Positions 1 through 11,824 of a DNA stretch of 64,000 nt are shown one piece after another. A program made the translations under genes and the position numbers. Below the pieces are notes generated by a model. That model worked only from the letters and a program-made list of their open reading frames with translations. It was not told the origin of the DNA and searched no databases. The stretch is from the NCBI RefSeq assembly GCF_016808335.1, contig NC_053143.1:55861339-55925338 (forward strand). The letters run 5' to 3'. Source of the DNA: Panicum virgatum. Its lineage: Eukaryota > Streptophyta > Magnoliopsida > Poales > Poaceae. How positions within the stretch are numbered: the stretch's first letter is position 1; the number at the start of each line of letters is the position of its first letter.

Positions 1-2
1 AA

Positions 3-2926
3 AAGAAGTTGGGTACCACGCTGGAGATGCTGAAATGGAAGGCAACTAATGGTGTAACCGATAAGGGATTTGGTGAGCTATTAAAGATTATAAAGAACAT
101 GCTTCCTGAGGGTAATGAACTGCCGTCAACAACATACGAAGCTAAAAAGATGGTTTGCCCCCTTGGATTGGACGTGCAGAAGATTCACGCATGTCCTAAC
201 GACTGCATCCTGTATCGCGGCGAATACGAGAACTTGGAAGCTTGTCCTGTTTGCAGCGCATTGCGGTATAAGATTAGGCGAGATGATCCAGGTGATGTTG
301 ATGGGCAGCCGGTAAAGAAGAGAGTTCCCGCAAAGTTGGTGTGGTACTTCCCTATAATACCACGTCTGAAGCGCTTTTTCAAAAACAAGGATAACACCAA
401 GTTGATGCGGTGGCACAAAGAAGACCGTAAGGAGGATCACATGATCAGACACCCAGCAGATGGGTCCCAGTGGAGAAACCTTAACCGAGAGTATCCTCAA
501 TTTGACAACGACCCAAGGAATATAAGATTTGCTCTAAGTGCGGATGGAATGAATCCGTACGGTGAGTTTGGCAGCACTCATAGTACATGGCCCGTGATCC
601 TATGTATGTTCAACCTTCCTCCTTGGTTATGTCTGAAGCGTAAGTTCATCATGATGCCGGTGCTTATAGAAGGGCCAAAAGAACCTGGCAACGACATTGA
701 TGTGTTCCTGCAACCCTTGATGGATGATCTCTTACTACTCTGGAAAGAAGAAGGTGTACGTGTGTGGGATGAGTATAAACAGGAGTCCTTCAACCTCCGA
801 GCATTGCTTTTTGTATGCATCAATGATTGGCCTGCACTTGCAAAACTTTCGGGACAGTCGAACATGGGATACATGGCCTGCACCCACTGTTATGACGAGA
901 CCGATAGCATTTATTTGAAACACTGTAAGAAGTGCGTATACATGGGCCATCGTCGATTTCTTCCTACCAATCACCCCCTAAGAACCGAAGGGAAGCATTT
1001 CAAAGGAGAGCCCGAAACTCGTCCTAAGCCTCTATTCCGTAATGGAAAGCGTGTGTTCTCGATGATCAAGGATGTGAAGGTAGTATTTGGAAAGGGTCCC
1101 GGTAGCCAACCTGTTCCCAAGGATGACCAGGGACATGTTCCAATGTGGAAGAAGAAGTCTATATTGTGGAACCTACCTTATTGGCAAGTCTTACAGGTTC
1201 GCAACACAATTGATGTGATGCATCTGTCGAAGAATCTTTGCGTGAACCTACTAGGCTTTCTGGGAGTGTATGGTAAGTCAAAAGACACATTGGAAGCAAG
1301 GCGCGACATGCAGCAGCTAGCTGGACGACAAGGCTTGCAACCCGAGAAGAGAGACAAAGGATGCCACTATTTAAAACCTGCCAGCTATAATCTGAGCAAA
1401 GAGGAGAAGGAAAGTATGTTCGATTGCTTGAACAGTATCAAGGTCCCGTCTGGGTACTCCTCAAATATACAGGGCATAATAAATGTGAAAGAGAAGAAAA
1501 TCCAAAACTTGAAGTCCCATGACTGCCACGTCCTGATGACACAATTACTTCCGGTTATACTGAGGGGTGTTCTACCGGAAAATGTGAGATTGGCAGTTGT
1601 AAAGCTTTGTGCGTTCATGAATGAAATTTCGCAAAAAGTAATTAATCCAAATAATCTAATAAAGCTGCAGAAAGACATTGTCGAATGTCTTGTCAGCTTC
1701 GAGATGGTCTTCCCACCTTCCTTTTTCAATATTATGACACACCTTCTAGTTCATATTGTGACAGAAATAACTATCTTGGGTCCTGTTTTTCTACACAATA
1801 TGTTCCCTTTTGAGAGGTTCATGGCCGTATTGAAGAAGTACGTGCGCAAACGTTCTCGCCCAGAAGGATGCATTGCTAAGGGCTATGGAACAGAGGAGGT
1901 CATTGAGTTTTGCGTTGACTATCTTCCTGATCTCAATCCGATTGGGCTCCCCGTGTCACACCATGAGGGGCGACTAAAGGAAAAAGGCACACTAGGAAAG
2001 AAATGTAATATGAACATCTCTTGTAGTGAATTCAGCCTAGCAAACTTCACGGTTCTTCAGAATTCATCCAAGGTGGCTCCATATATTGATGAGCACATGA
2101 ATATTATACAGTCTGAAAATCCACAGAAGAATCTTGCTTGGATTACACGCCAACATATAAAAACTTTTGACGGTTGGTTCAGACGAAAATTATTGGGCAA
2201 CAATACAGTTGATCAAGAACTTCAATGGCTGGCTAGGGGACCATCAATCACTGTCCAGCAATACCAAGGGTACGAAATAAATGGATATACATTTTATACG
2301 AGAGCTCAAGACAAAAAAAGCACCAACCAAAACAGTGGTGTCCGTATGTGTATAGTAAATAGTAATGGAGAAAAGAACAACTAGGTGTCCGTATGTGTAT
2401 AGTAAATAGTAATGGAGAAAAGAACAACTACTATGGTGTCATAGAAGAGATATGGGAACTTGAATATGGACCCATAGTTGTCCCTTTATTTCATTGTGAA
2501 TGGGTGGCTGGAGGAGGCGTAACGAAGGACCGGTATGGGATGACCATAGTTGACTTTAAAAAGATTGGATATAAAGATGAACCATTCGTTCTAGCCAACG
2601 ATGTGACACAAGTGTTCTATGTGAAGGACATGTCGAGCAAACCGAAGAAGAAGTCGGATAAGACGCCTGAAGCAGACAAGGCTGGAAATGAGCCGAAACG
2701 GCACATAGTTCTTCCCGGAAAAAGAAAAGTAGTTGGAGTTGAGGATATTTCGGACAATTCGAAAGATTATGACCAGATTGATAACCTTCCTCCATTCTCA
2801 GTTGACGTTGACCCTAGCATCCTCTTATCCAAAGAGGACACACCTTACTTACGTTGTGATCACGCTCAAGGCACTTTCGTCAAAAGGAAGATTATCAATG
2901 TTCCAGTAGATAATAATAATGAGTAG
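3..2926 (+). pseudogene. TNP2-like CACTA transposase, 5' end outside window, frameshifted
   Basis: The reading frame is already open at the window edge, so the start is not visible. The product resembles TNP2/TNPD transposases, which cut and join CACTA elements at their ends in the nucleus. Order of domains: zinc-ribbon-like CPNDC and CPVC cysteine pairs (about residues 60-82 of the visible frame), Transposase_21 core (about 160-420, with ADGMNPYG, QPLMDDLL and a CTHC pair), DUF4218 (about 510-640, with LKSHDCH and FPFERFM), then DUF4216 from about 755. A 47-bp direct duplication (2337-2383 and 2384-2430) shifts the frame and brings a stop at 2382; DUF4216 goes on in another frame from 2393 to 2926. 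Without the duplication the gene would run through. An acidic, lysine-rich tail follows DUF4216. Confidence 0.93.
2337..2430 (+). repeat. 47-bp perfect tandem duplication inside the transposase gene
   Basis: The 47 bases at 2337-2383 are repeated without change at 2384-2430. As 47 is not a multiple of three, the repeat shifts the reading frame and creates a stop at the join. Confidence 0.97.
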
Positions 2927-3493
2927 TAGTTTTATATAATTTATATATTGATTTCTCTCAATCAGTGATGTAATGTAACGCACCGTGTCGTATTTGTCTC
3001 AATTCTCGATACTATTCGTCCAATTAGAACACAATATCATCTTCAGATAATATTATATTTTTGCATGATATAAATATTATTTACTTTCACTAATTTTGCA
3101 TTACTAGGAGTGTTGAAACATTAAATTATAAACAAATAATCAAGTAATTTGCGAATTGATTACATCATTGTATAGGCTATTACTGAAAAGACTTTTGAAT
3201 ATTTTTGCATGGATCAAACTGAATTTTTTTTGATTTATTACGAATAATAGAAGCATACTAACATATAAACTCTATAAGCTACACATAATTGATAATGGTA
3301 GCATATTTGTTAATTTACTTCAATTGCTATTATTATTGTGTAGATATAATTACTATAATTTTTGTTCAGCTTAAAAAATTAAGATATATTTTTTTGTTTT
3401 ATTATTCTAATTATTAAGTTTGTTATGAATAAATTTAAAAATATTAAAAATTTAGTGTAAATGGGAACTGACTGGTCATTTTTCATGGAACAA
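2927..3493. other. AT-rich spacer between the two CACTA-1 genes
   Basis: About 570 bases of AT-rich DNA follow the transposase stop. I see no coding potential. It presumably holds the 3' untranslated region and polyadenylation signals of the transposase gene (an AATAAA-like stretch near 3428, AATAAATTT). Confidence 0.5.
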
Positions 3494-3693
3494 GTTAGTG
3501 CCGGCTAGCCTTACCAGCCGGCACTAACGTGCCCTCGTGACGTCAGATTGGCACGTTAGTGCCGGCTAGTAAACCTAGCCGGCACTAAACTGCGAAAGTT
3601 AGTGCCGGCTAGGATTACTAGCCGGCACTAACGTGCCAATCTGACGTCACGAGGGCACGTTAGTGCCGGTTGGTAAGGCTAGCCGGCACTAAC
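3494..3693. repeat. 200-bp near-perfect palindrome built from CACTA-1 terminal motifs
   Basis: The left arm 3494-3590 and right arm 3596-3693 are reverse complements with only a few mismatches. Each arm contains smaller palindromes of the motif GTTAGTGCCGGCTAG, the same motif that is repeated near the right terminus at 9958-10180. The arms also share a CGTGACGTCA stretch. It lies just upstream of a GC-rich leader exon of the second gene. In En/Spm such terminal motifs bind the element's own TNPA protein and overlap the promoter, so a regulatory role here is an inference. Confidence 0.85.
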
Positions 3694-5960
3694 CGAGCCA
3701 TCCCCCGCCCAACAAATTACCCCCTTCGCCAAATTTTTCAGATCGACGTCGCCCAACCCGCCCGCGTGCGCCGCCGCCTTCTTCCCCGGCCGCCTTCTTC
3801 CTCGCCCGCGCCGCCGCGCACCTCGGCGTCCTCGCCGCCCGGTCCGTGCAGCCGCCCCTCGAGGTCATCCCCCGCCGTCGCGGCCGCCCGGCTGACCCCA
3901 CCGCCGCCCGACCACGCCGCCCCTGCCTCCGCCGCCGCACGCCTCGTCGTCCTCGCGCGCGGCCCGTTTCGCGCAGCCCGGCTGCCCCCGCCGCCCCGAC
4001 CACGTTGTACCTGCCCCCGCCGCCGCGCACCTCGTCGACGTCCTCGCGCGTGGCCCGTTCCGCGCAGCCCGGCCGCCCGGCTCTGCCCCTGCCGCCTCGA
4101 GGTCCTCCCCTGCCGTCAAGTGTGGACCTTCTACCGCTACTCCTGCAAAAGCTCCTGCAACTCCGGTGAGTATATTCGTATATTTGATTTGGTTGCTCTA
4201 GCTTTCATTTTGTCAGTGCCGTTCTTCTAGGTTCCAATGAAACAATACTTGGGCTCAAACAATCAGTTACATTCCATATTTGGTAGTCTTTTTTTATGCA
4301 TTGGAACATTAGTACAAAAATATGGACTGCTATGGCTTAATTGTATATTTGATTTGTGACTTAAGAGTAGATATTGCTAGTTGTCTGGATGTGAAACATG
4401 TTGTATCCTTGTGAGAGATGATGCTTGTGTTTTGGAGGCAAGCACATGATCGAAAGGATATATGCATGGGGTTCATGGAGATCTTTCTCTGATCTCAAAT
4501 TTTGAGCTAGGCACGTCATAAGAGGGTCTAATAGAAGGTTAATGTGTTGAAAACTAGAGATGGAAATGCAGATGGGCTGCCATTTGGTTTTTGTTCTTGT
4601 CAGTTGTCACCTGACACTAATTTCACAGAATAATTCATTTGGATCACACGGCATTTAATGGTGCAACAGTTGATTTTGGCAGCTATAGTGTTTAGTTATT
4701 TTTATCGAACACGCAGAGGAGCTATGTATCCTTGTATTAGGGATCAAAATGAAAGAACCGGTCCATTACATTGCCTCAACCCCCAAGGGGGAAAATCCAA
4801 ACACAAGAACACACTGATATGCACACACACCAAGCTCAATAGGAAGAGCTTGCCACTCAAACAAGAGAAACTACCAGAAATTTCACACTCCACTCCTGAA
4901 ATAGATCCCTAACTGACTATAGTGTTCAATAGTTGTAGTGATTTAGTCATGGTAATGTCGGACTGATATTGTTGTCATAAGTCCATCTTTCAAATTTGTC
5001 ACTCGTGATGAGTCATGACAATGTCTATAGATTTTATTCTGCAGGATCATTGAAATAAAACAGTTGACAAAACGATAAATGTTTGTGCATAGCTAGTGTA
5101 ATTTTTTTATTGATCAATCGTGGACTGTTCGGACTGTTTTAGTTAATGTTACTTTCTTGAGAAATTCAGAACTCACAAAACTGTGTGTGCTTCCAAAAAC
5201 AGATGATTTGGAACCTTGATGTTTGGTCCTGTCCAACACTTGCTGTTGTCTCTTTGCTGTTTAACAGAGATGAGTAATGAAAATCAAACTATTATCACAT
5301 ATAGTAACATATTCAGATTATGCCAAGTAAGAACTCATTCAATATGACTCTTGCACCAAATGCTAAGTGCCAGCATCTGATCAACTTGATATTAGAACAA
5401 TAACTTCAGGATTAACAGAACAACACTTGAATGCAGAAGGGGAAAAAAAAGACCTGAAAATGTGAAGCAACTGTTGCAACTCAGAGTCACCGGGAAAGAG
5501 AGCTTGTCTTCTGACCATTTCAGCTGCATTAAAAAGTTATGAACATCACAATCGGGTAAAGGTTTTCAGTATAGATGTGGAATCCTTCAAAATACATCAT
5601 CTCTTAATTAAGAGCAAGGTCAAATTTTAAGTGTAATGACATAAATTCAAAGATGATGTGGACAATATAGATTCTGGTGCAGTATTAAGTTTCTTGTACA
5701 AGGACATTGGTTACTGCATTTTTTACCCAAACATTGTACATATAATGCATCAATTATTCAGTACAAGACAAGGTAATTGGGCATCAAGACTCAAAAAGGG
5801 AACATACATACCAAACATATAAATTTCTCTTTCCAGTTCCATTCCATTTCTGAATTTACAGGATATAGGAATCATAAGGAAGAAACAGGATAACCTTTGA
5901 TTTAATAGATGCTTTGTAACCTCATATAGTATGTGGCTTGCTGTTTTTTTATTGTTTCAG
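3694..5960 (+). other. GC-rich leader exon and long first intron of the second CACTA-1 gene
   Basis: 3700-4165 is very GC-rich and ends at a good donor site, CTCCG followed by GTGAGT at 4166. The next 1.8 kb is AT-rich with no open frame, and a pyrimidine tract with TTGTTTCAG ends at 5960, just before the start codon at 5970. I read this as an untranslated first exon plus intron. CACTA-2 has the same arrangement (terminal motifs, then a GC-rich stretch at 18500-18880) upstream of its transposase gene. No other gene is visible in the intron. Confidence 0.55.
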
Positions 5961-5969
5961 GTAGTGGAA

Positions 5970-8900
5970 ATGGATCCTACGGACAACCAAGATGAGTTAA
6001 TGCACGAGCTCATTCGTGGTAGTACTGGGCACATAGCTCCAGAGTTTGATGAGGACGAGAACGATGGCAGCCAATTTTTAAACTTGCATTATCATGGCGA
6101 CGAGGAGCAAGATATTAGTGGGGAGGAAGAAGGAAATGTCGAGGAAGCCGAGGTATAAAAGTTTAGTGATTCTTTCAGGCATCAGGATAAACGTTTTGTC
6201 AATATATATGTTAGGAGCAAGATATTGTTTGTGACACATGCGACCCAGCTGCGAACTATTTGTGTTATGTTGCTAGCTTTGTTGATGATTTCAGTCCTTG
6301 TGTAAGGAGTCGTGCTCCAACTAAAAATTCTTATGAATGTTTCAGTCAATAAGTTACCTAATATCATGATAATTTTCGATCTGGAACCCTTGCTTGCGGG
6401 TTATGAAGGTTACGCATACCTGCCGCGACGTCCACTAGTTGCTAGCAACCCGCTTGATAAATTTGCGATTCTTTCAGGCATCAGGATCGACGAAGCCTAA
6501 ACGGAAACGTGGCTCCAAGAGGAAGATGGTAGGATGTACGACCATCACGGAGATCAACGAAGCAACCGGCGAGCCACTAGCTCCTGGTCAAATTAAGACA
6601 ACATTTGTAAATCAATTGGGATATCTTGTTAGGGAATCCGTCCCCATAAAGTATAAGCTTTGGAAGAGAAATAAAGTCTCTGATCGACCTGAAGATATCG
6701 TGCCAGATTCAGAGAAAGATTTGTTATGGAAAGAGGTGTCGTTGCACTTCAACTTTCCCCAGGCAAAGCTGACAAAATAAAGGGATGGGCATTTAAGAAG
6801 ATGGCAATTCAGTTCGCCTCGTTCAAGAAAAAATTGGTGGCAAACTTTGTCAACAAGGGCCTCACACCAGATTTTGATAAAGTCTGGAAGAAGCAACGAG
6901 AGTGGTGGAATGAATTCGTGAATTATAAGCACAGTGCTGACAGCATGGCAGCCTCGATTCAAGGCAAAATGAATGCTAGCAAAAAAAAAACTTCCATAGA
7001 CTTGGGCCCGGAGGTTATAAGGTTGCCATTCCGAAATGGGAAAAGATGGAAAATAATTTAATTGTAAAAGGAATCGTACCGCAAACCTTGAGTTGGCCCA
7101 AACGAGCAAGGTATTACTTCTATGCTCATGGAGACACACTAGATCCCGACACTGGAATGTTTGTGACTAGCGACGTACTAAGAGAGGCTGCCCAAAGACT
7201 CGAGGACGCAATGAGGCGTACCGAAGAAGGAACCTTCCAGCCCAACAGAGAGAATGACGAGCTGACTTACGCTCTTGGGAATGCGGAACACACTGGACGG
7301 ACCCGAGGTGTGGACGTAGTTCCATGGAAATATGGCTTTTTCGGAGATCTCGAAACCTACCGAAGCCGATGCAGAAGCAAGGCAGTAGTGGCTGAGAAGA
7401 TTCATAGCCTAGAAAACCAGATAATGTCACTTAAGGCAGCAGTTGGGCAACGCTCGGACCAACCAGTTGCCAATGTGGAGATCAGCCCCTCTTCTCAGCG
7501 TCGTAGCAGTGTTGCTTCCACGGAGCACCCTAATTTGGGTGCCGACAGGCCGAGGGACCCCATTGACGACATCACCGTTAGGACCCAATGTGAGCTTCTG
7601 GTTCTTTATGGGAAAAAGCTTAAAGTTTGTGCTGAGGGTTATGCGGAAGTCCAAGAACAGGGCGGGACAATACATTGCCAGCCGATTCCTGAAGGATTCG
7701 CCAGAGTCTTTGTTGACCGAATTACTGAAGAACGCTGGGAAGACATGGACCTCCCGATCCCTATAAGTCCTGAAGAAACAGAACTACAACATGCCGTACA
7801 CACATGGATCGCGTGGCCAAAGCGCGACATAAGATTGGTGCAAGCAGACACAGATTCCGCTCGGTGCTCAAGGCAAAGATCACCAACGCCTGCTGACAGG
7901 AATCCTAGTGTTGGCCCACCTTCTCCACTGCCTGCACGGGACCCCAGCATGGATCCGCCATCACCAGCCGCACAAAGTGAGCCAATTCCGGCATCATCAC
8001 AGGCCGCACAACAGAATCAGAGTCAGCGACAGAAGGCATACACGGTACCTTCGGTCCAGCCATCTCAAAAGCAGCAAAGAAAGAAGAAAAAGAAGGCTCC
8101 AGAAGAGGAAGAGGCAGAAGAATCGTTTCAAACCTTCTTGCTGAAGCGCAAGCTACTGAGGGAGGCTGCGAACAAGAAGCCAGAAATAGATCCGGTTGCA
8201 AAGGCACACTTTGTTAAACACTTCATTAAAGATCCCACCAAGGAGAAAGAAAGAGAGTCGGATTATGATCGGCAGATCAGAAAGTGCTACAGCAACCCCA
8301 AGAATCGCCTGATTAATGCAAAGACCGTTCCCCAGCTCGGAGAGCAGTCCAAACAATCGATCCCTCCGTTGATAGTGCCGCATGAAGACTGTCCCGATGA
8401 ATCAAGAGATCCATTGACCATGGCTGGGATGATATTGCAAACTGATCTAACAAGGGCTCAATTGCTTGGGGAGGCCCTACAGAATGCCCGCGGCAGGAAA
8501 AAATTTGTACTTGGTGAACCTTTGATATGGCCAGAGTTGCTACCATTCCTACCAACGAGAATGGCCGAGTTACACAAATGGTATGCCGTGCAATCTAAAG
8601 CTAGTAAATTAGAGATGTTCCCAGCTCGGATTAAAGATGAGCATTTCTGGCGGGGGGCAGATGATGTATATATCGAGTTTGCATCACTCTACGATTTATA
8701 CCATCAAGATGCCCTTCACAAGTCCCTCGTCAGTGTATGGTGCATGTAAGTATTGTCTCTCGTTTCATTATTTTAGCCTTGTGTGTTGACTGATCCCCGT
8801 TTTTCTTGTGTCTCGTAGGTCAAAAATTCAAATTTGCCGAAAGAAGAACTTCCAAAACGTCGGGTTCTTCGACCCCGATATTATACACGAGAAATCGCTA

Positions 8901-9739
8901 GCGCTAAATCCTGGAGACATAGTCAATGTTATATACAGGGGGTTGCGTAAAAATAGCATGTGTCCCTTCATTCTCTTGCCATACAACCATCAGTGAGTCG
9001 TTCTTTGTTAGACTTTTTTTTTCAATCCCTTCGTATTAATAATACTATTTAATAACTATTATAATCAACATTAATTGGTTATGCGTATGTATATGCACAG
9101 CTTTCATTGGATATTGCTTTGTATTCGGATTGAGGAGCACAAGGTCTTGGTGTACGACTCGTTAAGGCAAGATAAATCAAAGTACCAAGATATCATCGAG
9201 GTGGTAAATACTACATGGGGTCGCTACCTCCACAAATACATAGGCTTGCCCATAGGTGAAATCGAGCCTCTTCATTGGGTGACTGATTTTCCGGTATGAA
9301 TATACTCTCGCTACTAATGTCATTCGCAATAAACATCAGAAAAATTCTATATCGTAACCCACGTTTGTCCATAGTGTTGGAGACAGGGCCAAGGAAACAA
9401 CTTATGTGGATACTACGTATGCGAGTGGATCAACTCTTTTGCAAGTGAAAAAGGGCAAATGACAGTGGAGGCATTCAATGTACGTGAGCACAATCACATC
9501 TGCTCATTATTTTAATTCATTATTTTTTATTCTCATGTTTTTATCGAAAAATGTGACAGCGTTGGCGGATGAAAGAAGAACTCATTGAAATCGCTCGGAT
9601 CAGGGCAATTCAAGAAGCTATATGCGGATTTCTACTCGATGAAGTCATAAATCCTAAGGGCGAATTTCATGGTGATCTCCGACTAAGCGTCGCCCAAGAA
9701 GATCCGACGACGAGGAAGCTGATACGTTATTATAGTTGA
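5970..9739 (+). pseudogene. Second CACTA-1 gene: acidic and lysine-rich protein ending in a Ulp1-like cysteine protease domain, two frameshifts
   Basis: A multi-exon gene. Coding blocks: 5970-6152, 6478-8745, 8819-8992, 9101-9293, 9375-9479 and 9560-9739, each bounded by GT/AG sites that keep the frame. The first block is acidic. The large exon holds a lysine-rich, WK/WW-containing region like plant CACTA-associated transposase proteins, then a proline- and glutamine-rich linker. The last blocks match the C48 (Ulp1/SENP) peptidase fold: HW with the His codon at 9105-9107, VYDSL with Asp at 9156-9158, and GNNLCGYYVC with the Cys codon at 9405-9407, the order expected for a His-Asp-Cys triad. 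Two frameshifts lie inside the large exon, near 6763 and in a run of ten A at about 6982-6991. Ulp1 domains are known in Mutator-like and CACTA elements; their role there is unclear. The protein is probably not made in full from this copy. Confidence 0.8.
6168..6487 (+). repeat. 21-bp direct repeats carrying duplicate splice acceptors
   Basis: The same 21 bases, ending in TTTCAG followed by GCATCAGGAT, occur at 6168-6188 and 6467-6487, 299 bases apart. Only the second copy leads into an open frame; using the first would hit a stop at once. This suggests an insertion or duplication that moved the intron 3' end. Confidence 0.85.
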
Positions 9740-9957
9740 TGTGCGCAATAATTTGTAATATCTCATGTACTTTTGAATTCCTAAGTGTTCCATACATGAC
9801 AAATATATATATATAAATATATAATGTTAGTGTAATATTCTGTTCTAATAATACTGTGCAATGCAAAGAGTACGACTATGTAGTCACATACGCTAGAAAT
9901 ACGCATAGCCATATGTATAAAAACGAAAAGAAAAGAAACAAAAAGAAGAAAAAACAT

Positions 9958-10192
9958 TTAGTGCCGGCTAGTAATAACAGCCGGTACTAACCTTGCTGTC
10001 AGGAGTCGGGCGGGGGCGGGCACGTTAGTGCCGGCTGGTATTACGAACCGGCACTAACACACACACGTTAGTGCCAGTCAGAGTAGCCGGCACTAACGTC
10101 TGTCACGTTAGTGCCGACCATTTAGTGCCGGCCACAGGGACCGGCACTAAGCCGTCCCGTGACCGGCACTAATGTGCCGTTCTCCAACAGTG
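9958..10192. repeat. CACTA-1 right subterminal repeat region and terminal inverted repeat
   Basis: Copies of TTAGTGCCGG and its reverse complement CCGGCACTAA alternate across about 220 bases and run up to the CACTG end at 10192. Such arrays are the transposase-binding ends of CACTA elements. Confidence 0.9.
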
Positions 10193-10738
10193 ATGTTGAT
10201 ACAGATCTGGGTCCAACGGTGCGTGCTCTATCTCTAGGACCAGATAGAGTAGGTATATTACCAGAGCTGCGAGAAGGATCAGATCGGACGACCTAAGGAA
10301 GAAGGAATATGGTTCCTTGGCCGCTGGGTTTTGCCTTTAATTTTCCCCAAAGTATGATTCCTTGCTTTTCTTGATTGGCACGCAAGCAAGGAAAAAGCTA
10401 GTGATATTCTTTTCCCTCTTTATTAGTATAGTTCCCAATATTCAAAGGATGAAATTTCATGTGCCTGCTAGCTCTACCTTTTTAAAGTACGTCTTTGAGT
10501 ACTCATTTCTTCCCAACGGTAGAGCCAGAATCTATCGGAGCACATGTCTTATGTTCAATACATACAAAAAAGGACTAAACTGATCTACTATCGACTAACA
10601 GATTGGTTACATAGATATTGCCACGTGTTATTACATCGTTGGTGAAACACCACAGGAAACTGAATTTTTTCCACGTACCGACCATGGTTATTGTTGTTGG
10701 CTTGGCCAAAACCACACGCAAGTAAGCATACTACCGTC
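10193..10738. other. Host unit A, first piece (between CACTA-1 and CACTA-2)
   Basis: This 546-bp stretch matches 39930-40470 in unit C with about 2% difference by hand count. It is non-coding and lies beyond the 3' end of the DUF594 gene. An older, more diverged copy lies in unit B (about 29620-29960). Confidence 0.9.
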
Positions 10739-11290
10739 CACTACCGGAATTGGCTATTTCGCCGTGTGCACCAAGCACACGGCAAAGGCTTAGTAGGCAC
10801 ACGGCAAAGTTTTCGCCGTCGGTGGCCGACGGCGAACCCCCGACGGCAGCGCTAGGCACGGCAAAGGCCTAGTTTGTCGTATGCCATTTATCGGGCACAC
10901 GGCAAACACATTCGCCGTGTGTATCCAAGGGTACACGGCAAAAAAAAAGAAATTGACGTCGTGAGGACGGCCTAACGGCGTGACAGAAGACTTCGCTGTA
11001 TGCCAGGAAGTAGGCACACGGCGAAATTTCCCACTTCGCCGTGTGCCACCTGGATAGGGACACGGCGAACTTGGTCAGGCGGGGCCTAGCAGCACAGCTC
11101 TTTGCCATGTGCCCAGGGCTTTGGCGCACGGCAAAGTGTTTAGGTTCGCCATGTGCCTTTTCCCTGGCACACGGCAAACAATGGTCAGTTCGCCGTGTGC
11201 CAAGACCGGGCACACGGCGAACTTGCTGTTCATGGCTGGCCAAATGGTCACTTTGCCGTGTGCCTAGTCCCTGGCACACGGCAAAGTGAC
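10739..11290. repeat. CACTA-2 left subterminal repeats
   Basis: About ten copies of the motif TTCGCCGTGTGCC and its reverse complement GGCACACGGCAAA, often as facing pairs around a short loop, follow the terminus. This fits a transposase-binding end region. Confidence 0.93.
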
Positions 11291-11824
11291 CAAACAAATC
11301 CTTTTTTTTTGTTTTTCACATATAAAGGACCTCATATCACAACATATATATTAAAGGCAACATATATATATCACAGGCATTACATATCACATATATATCA
11401 CAACAAACATCGCAGGCACTATATATCACAACTAGCCACAAATAACTTCAAAGTCCTACAAGTTCACAACATAGCCAGAAGTTCACAAATCCATATCCAG
11501 AAGTTCACAAGTCCATAAATATTGAAATAAACAAGTTTATGGCTGCGGTGGGCTGTCGAACGGTGGTGGGCCGCCGAACTGAGGTGGGAACAACTGCTGT
11601 GGGAGCGTCGGTGAGATGGCCGGCGACAAGTCTGGCATATTCGATGCCACCGATAGATTCTGCAAAAAACGTAAGATAGTAAATTGCAGGTGAGACAAAA
11701 ACCAAGTTCTCAAGTTATAATCTAAACAAGTCTAAATATGTAGGTCCCCTAAATCGTAAAGTGAGTAATATAAGTCACAATCTCTAAGTCTAAAGTTCTC
11801 TAAGTATCTAATACTTCAAAAAAA
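11291..11824 (-). other. CACTA-2, 3' region of the TNPA-like gene
   Basis: Non-coding, AT-rich. It includes short tandem repeats of an ATATATATCACA-like unit at about 11330-11430. Probably the 3' untranslated region and trailer of the minus-strand gene. Confidence 0.5.

Larger units (their letters stand above)
1..10192 (+). mobile_element. CACTA-1, right part of a large CACTA (En/Spm) DNA transposon
   Basis: The window opens inside a TNP2-type transposase gene and the element ends at 10192 with a terminus whose reverse complement reads CACTGTTGGAGAACGGCAC, a typical CACTA end. Repeated GTTAGTGCCGGCT motifs in both orientations lie just inside the end (about 9958-10180). Two genes run left to right: a TNP2 transposase and a second gene with a Ulp1-like domain. 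The bases after the end, ATG at 10193, continue into host unit A; the paralogous unit C has a single uninterrupted ATG at 39930-39932, so it shows the empty site and suggests a 3-bp target duplication ATG. The left terminus lies outside the window. Both genes are broken, so the copy is probably not autonomous. Confidence 0.93.

Noticed and set aside
3670..4230. 186-codon plus-strand frame before the second CACTA-1 gene
   Set aside because: It starts in the palindrome and runs over the GC-rich leader and its splice donor into the intron. Better read as an untranslated exon.
10760..11290. CRISPR-like regular repeats in the CACTA ends
   Set aside because: Repeats are short, occur in both orientations with irregular spacing, and lie directly inside transposon termini. 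The DNA is from a plant nuclear genome.
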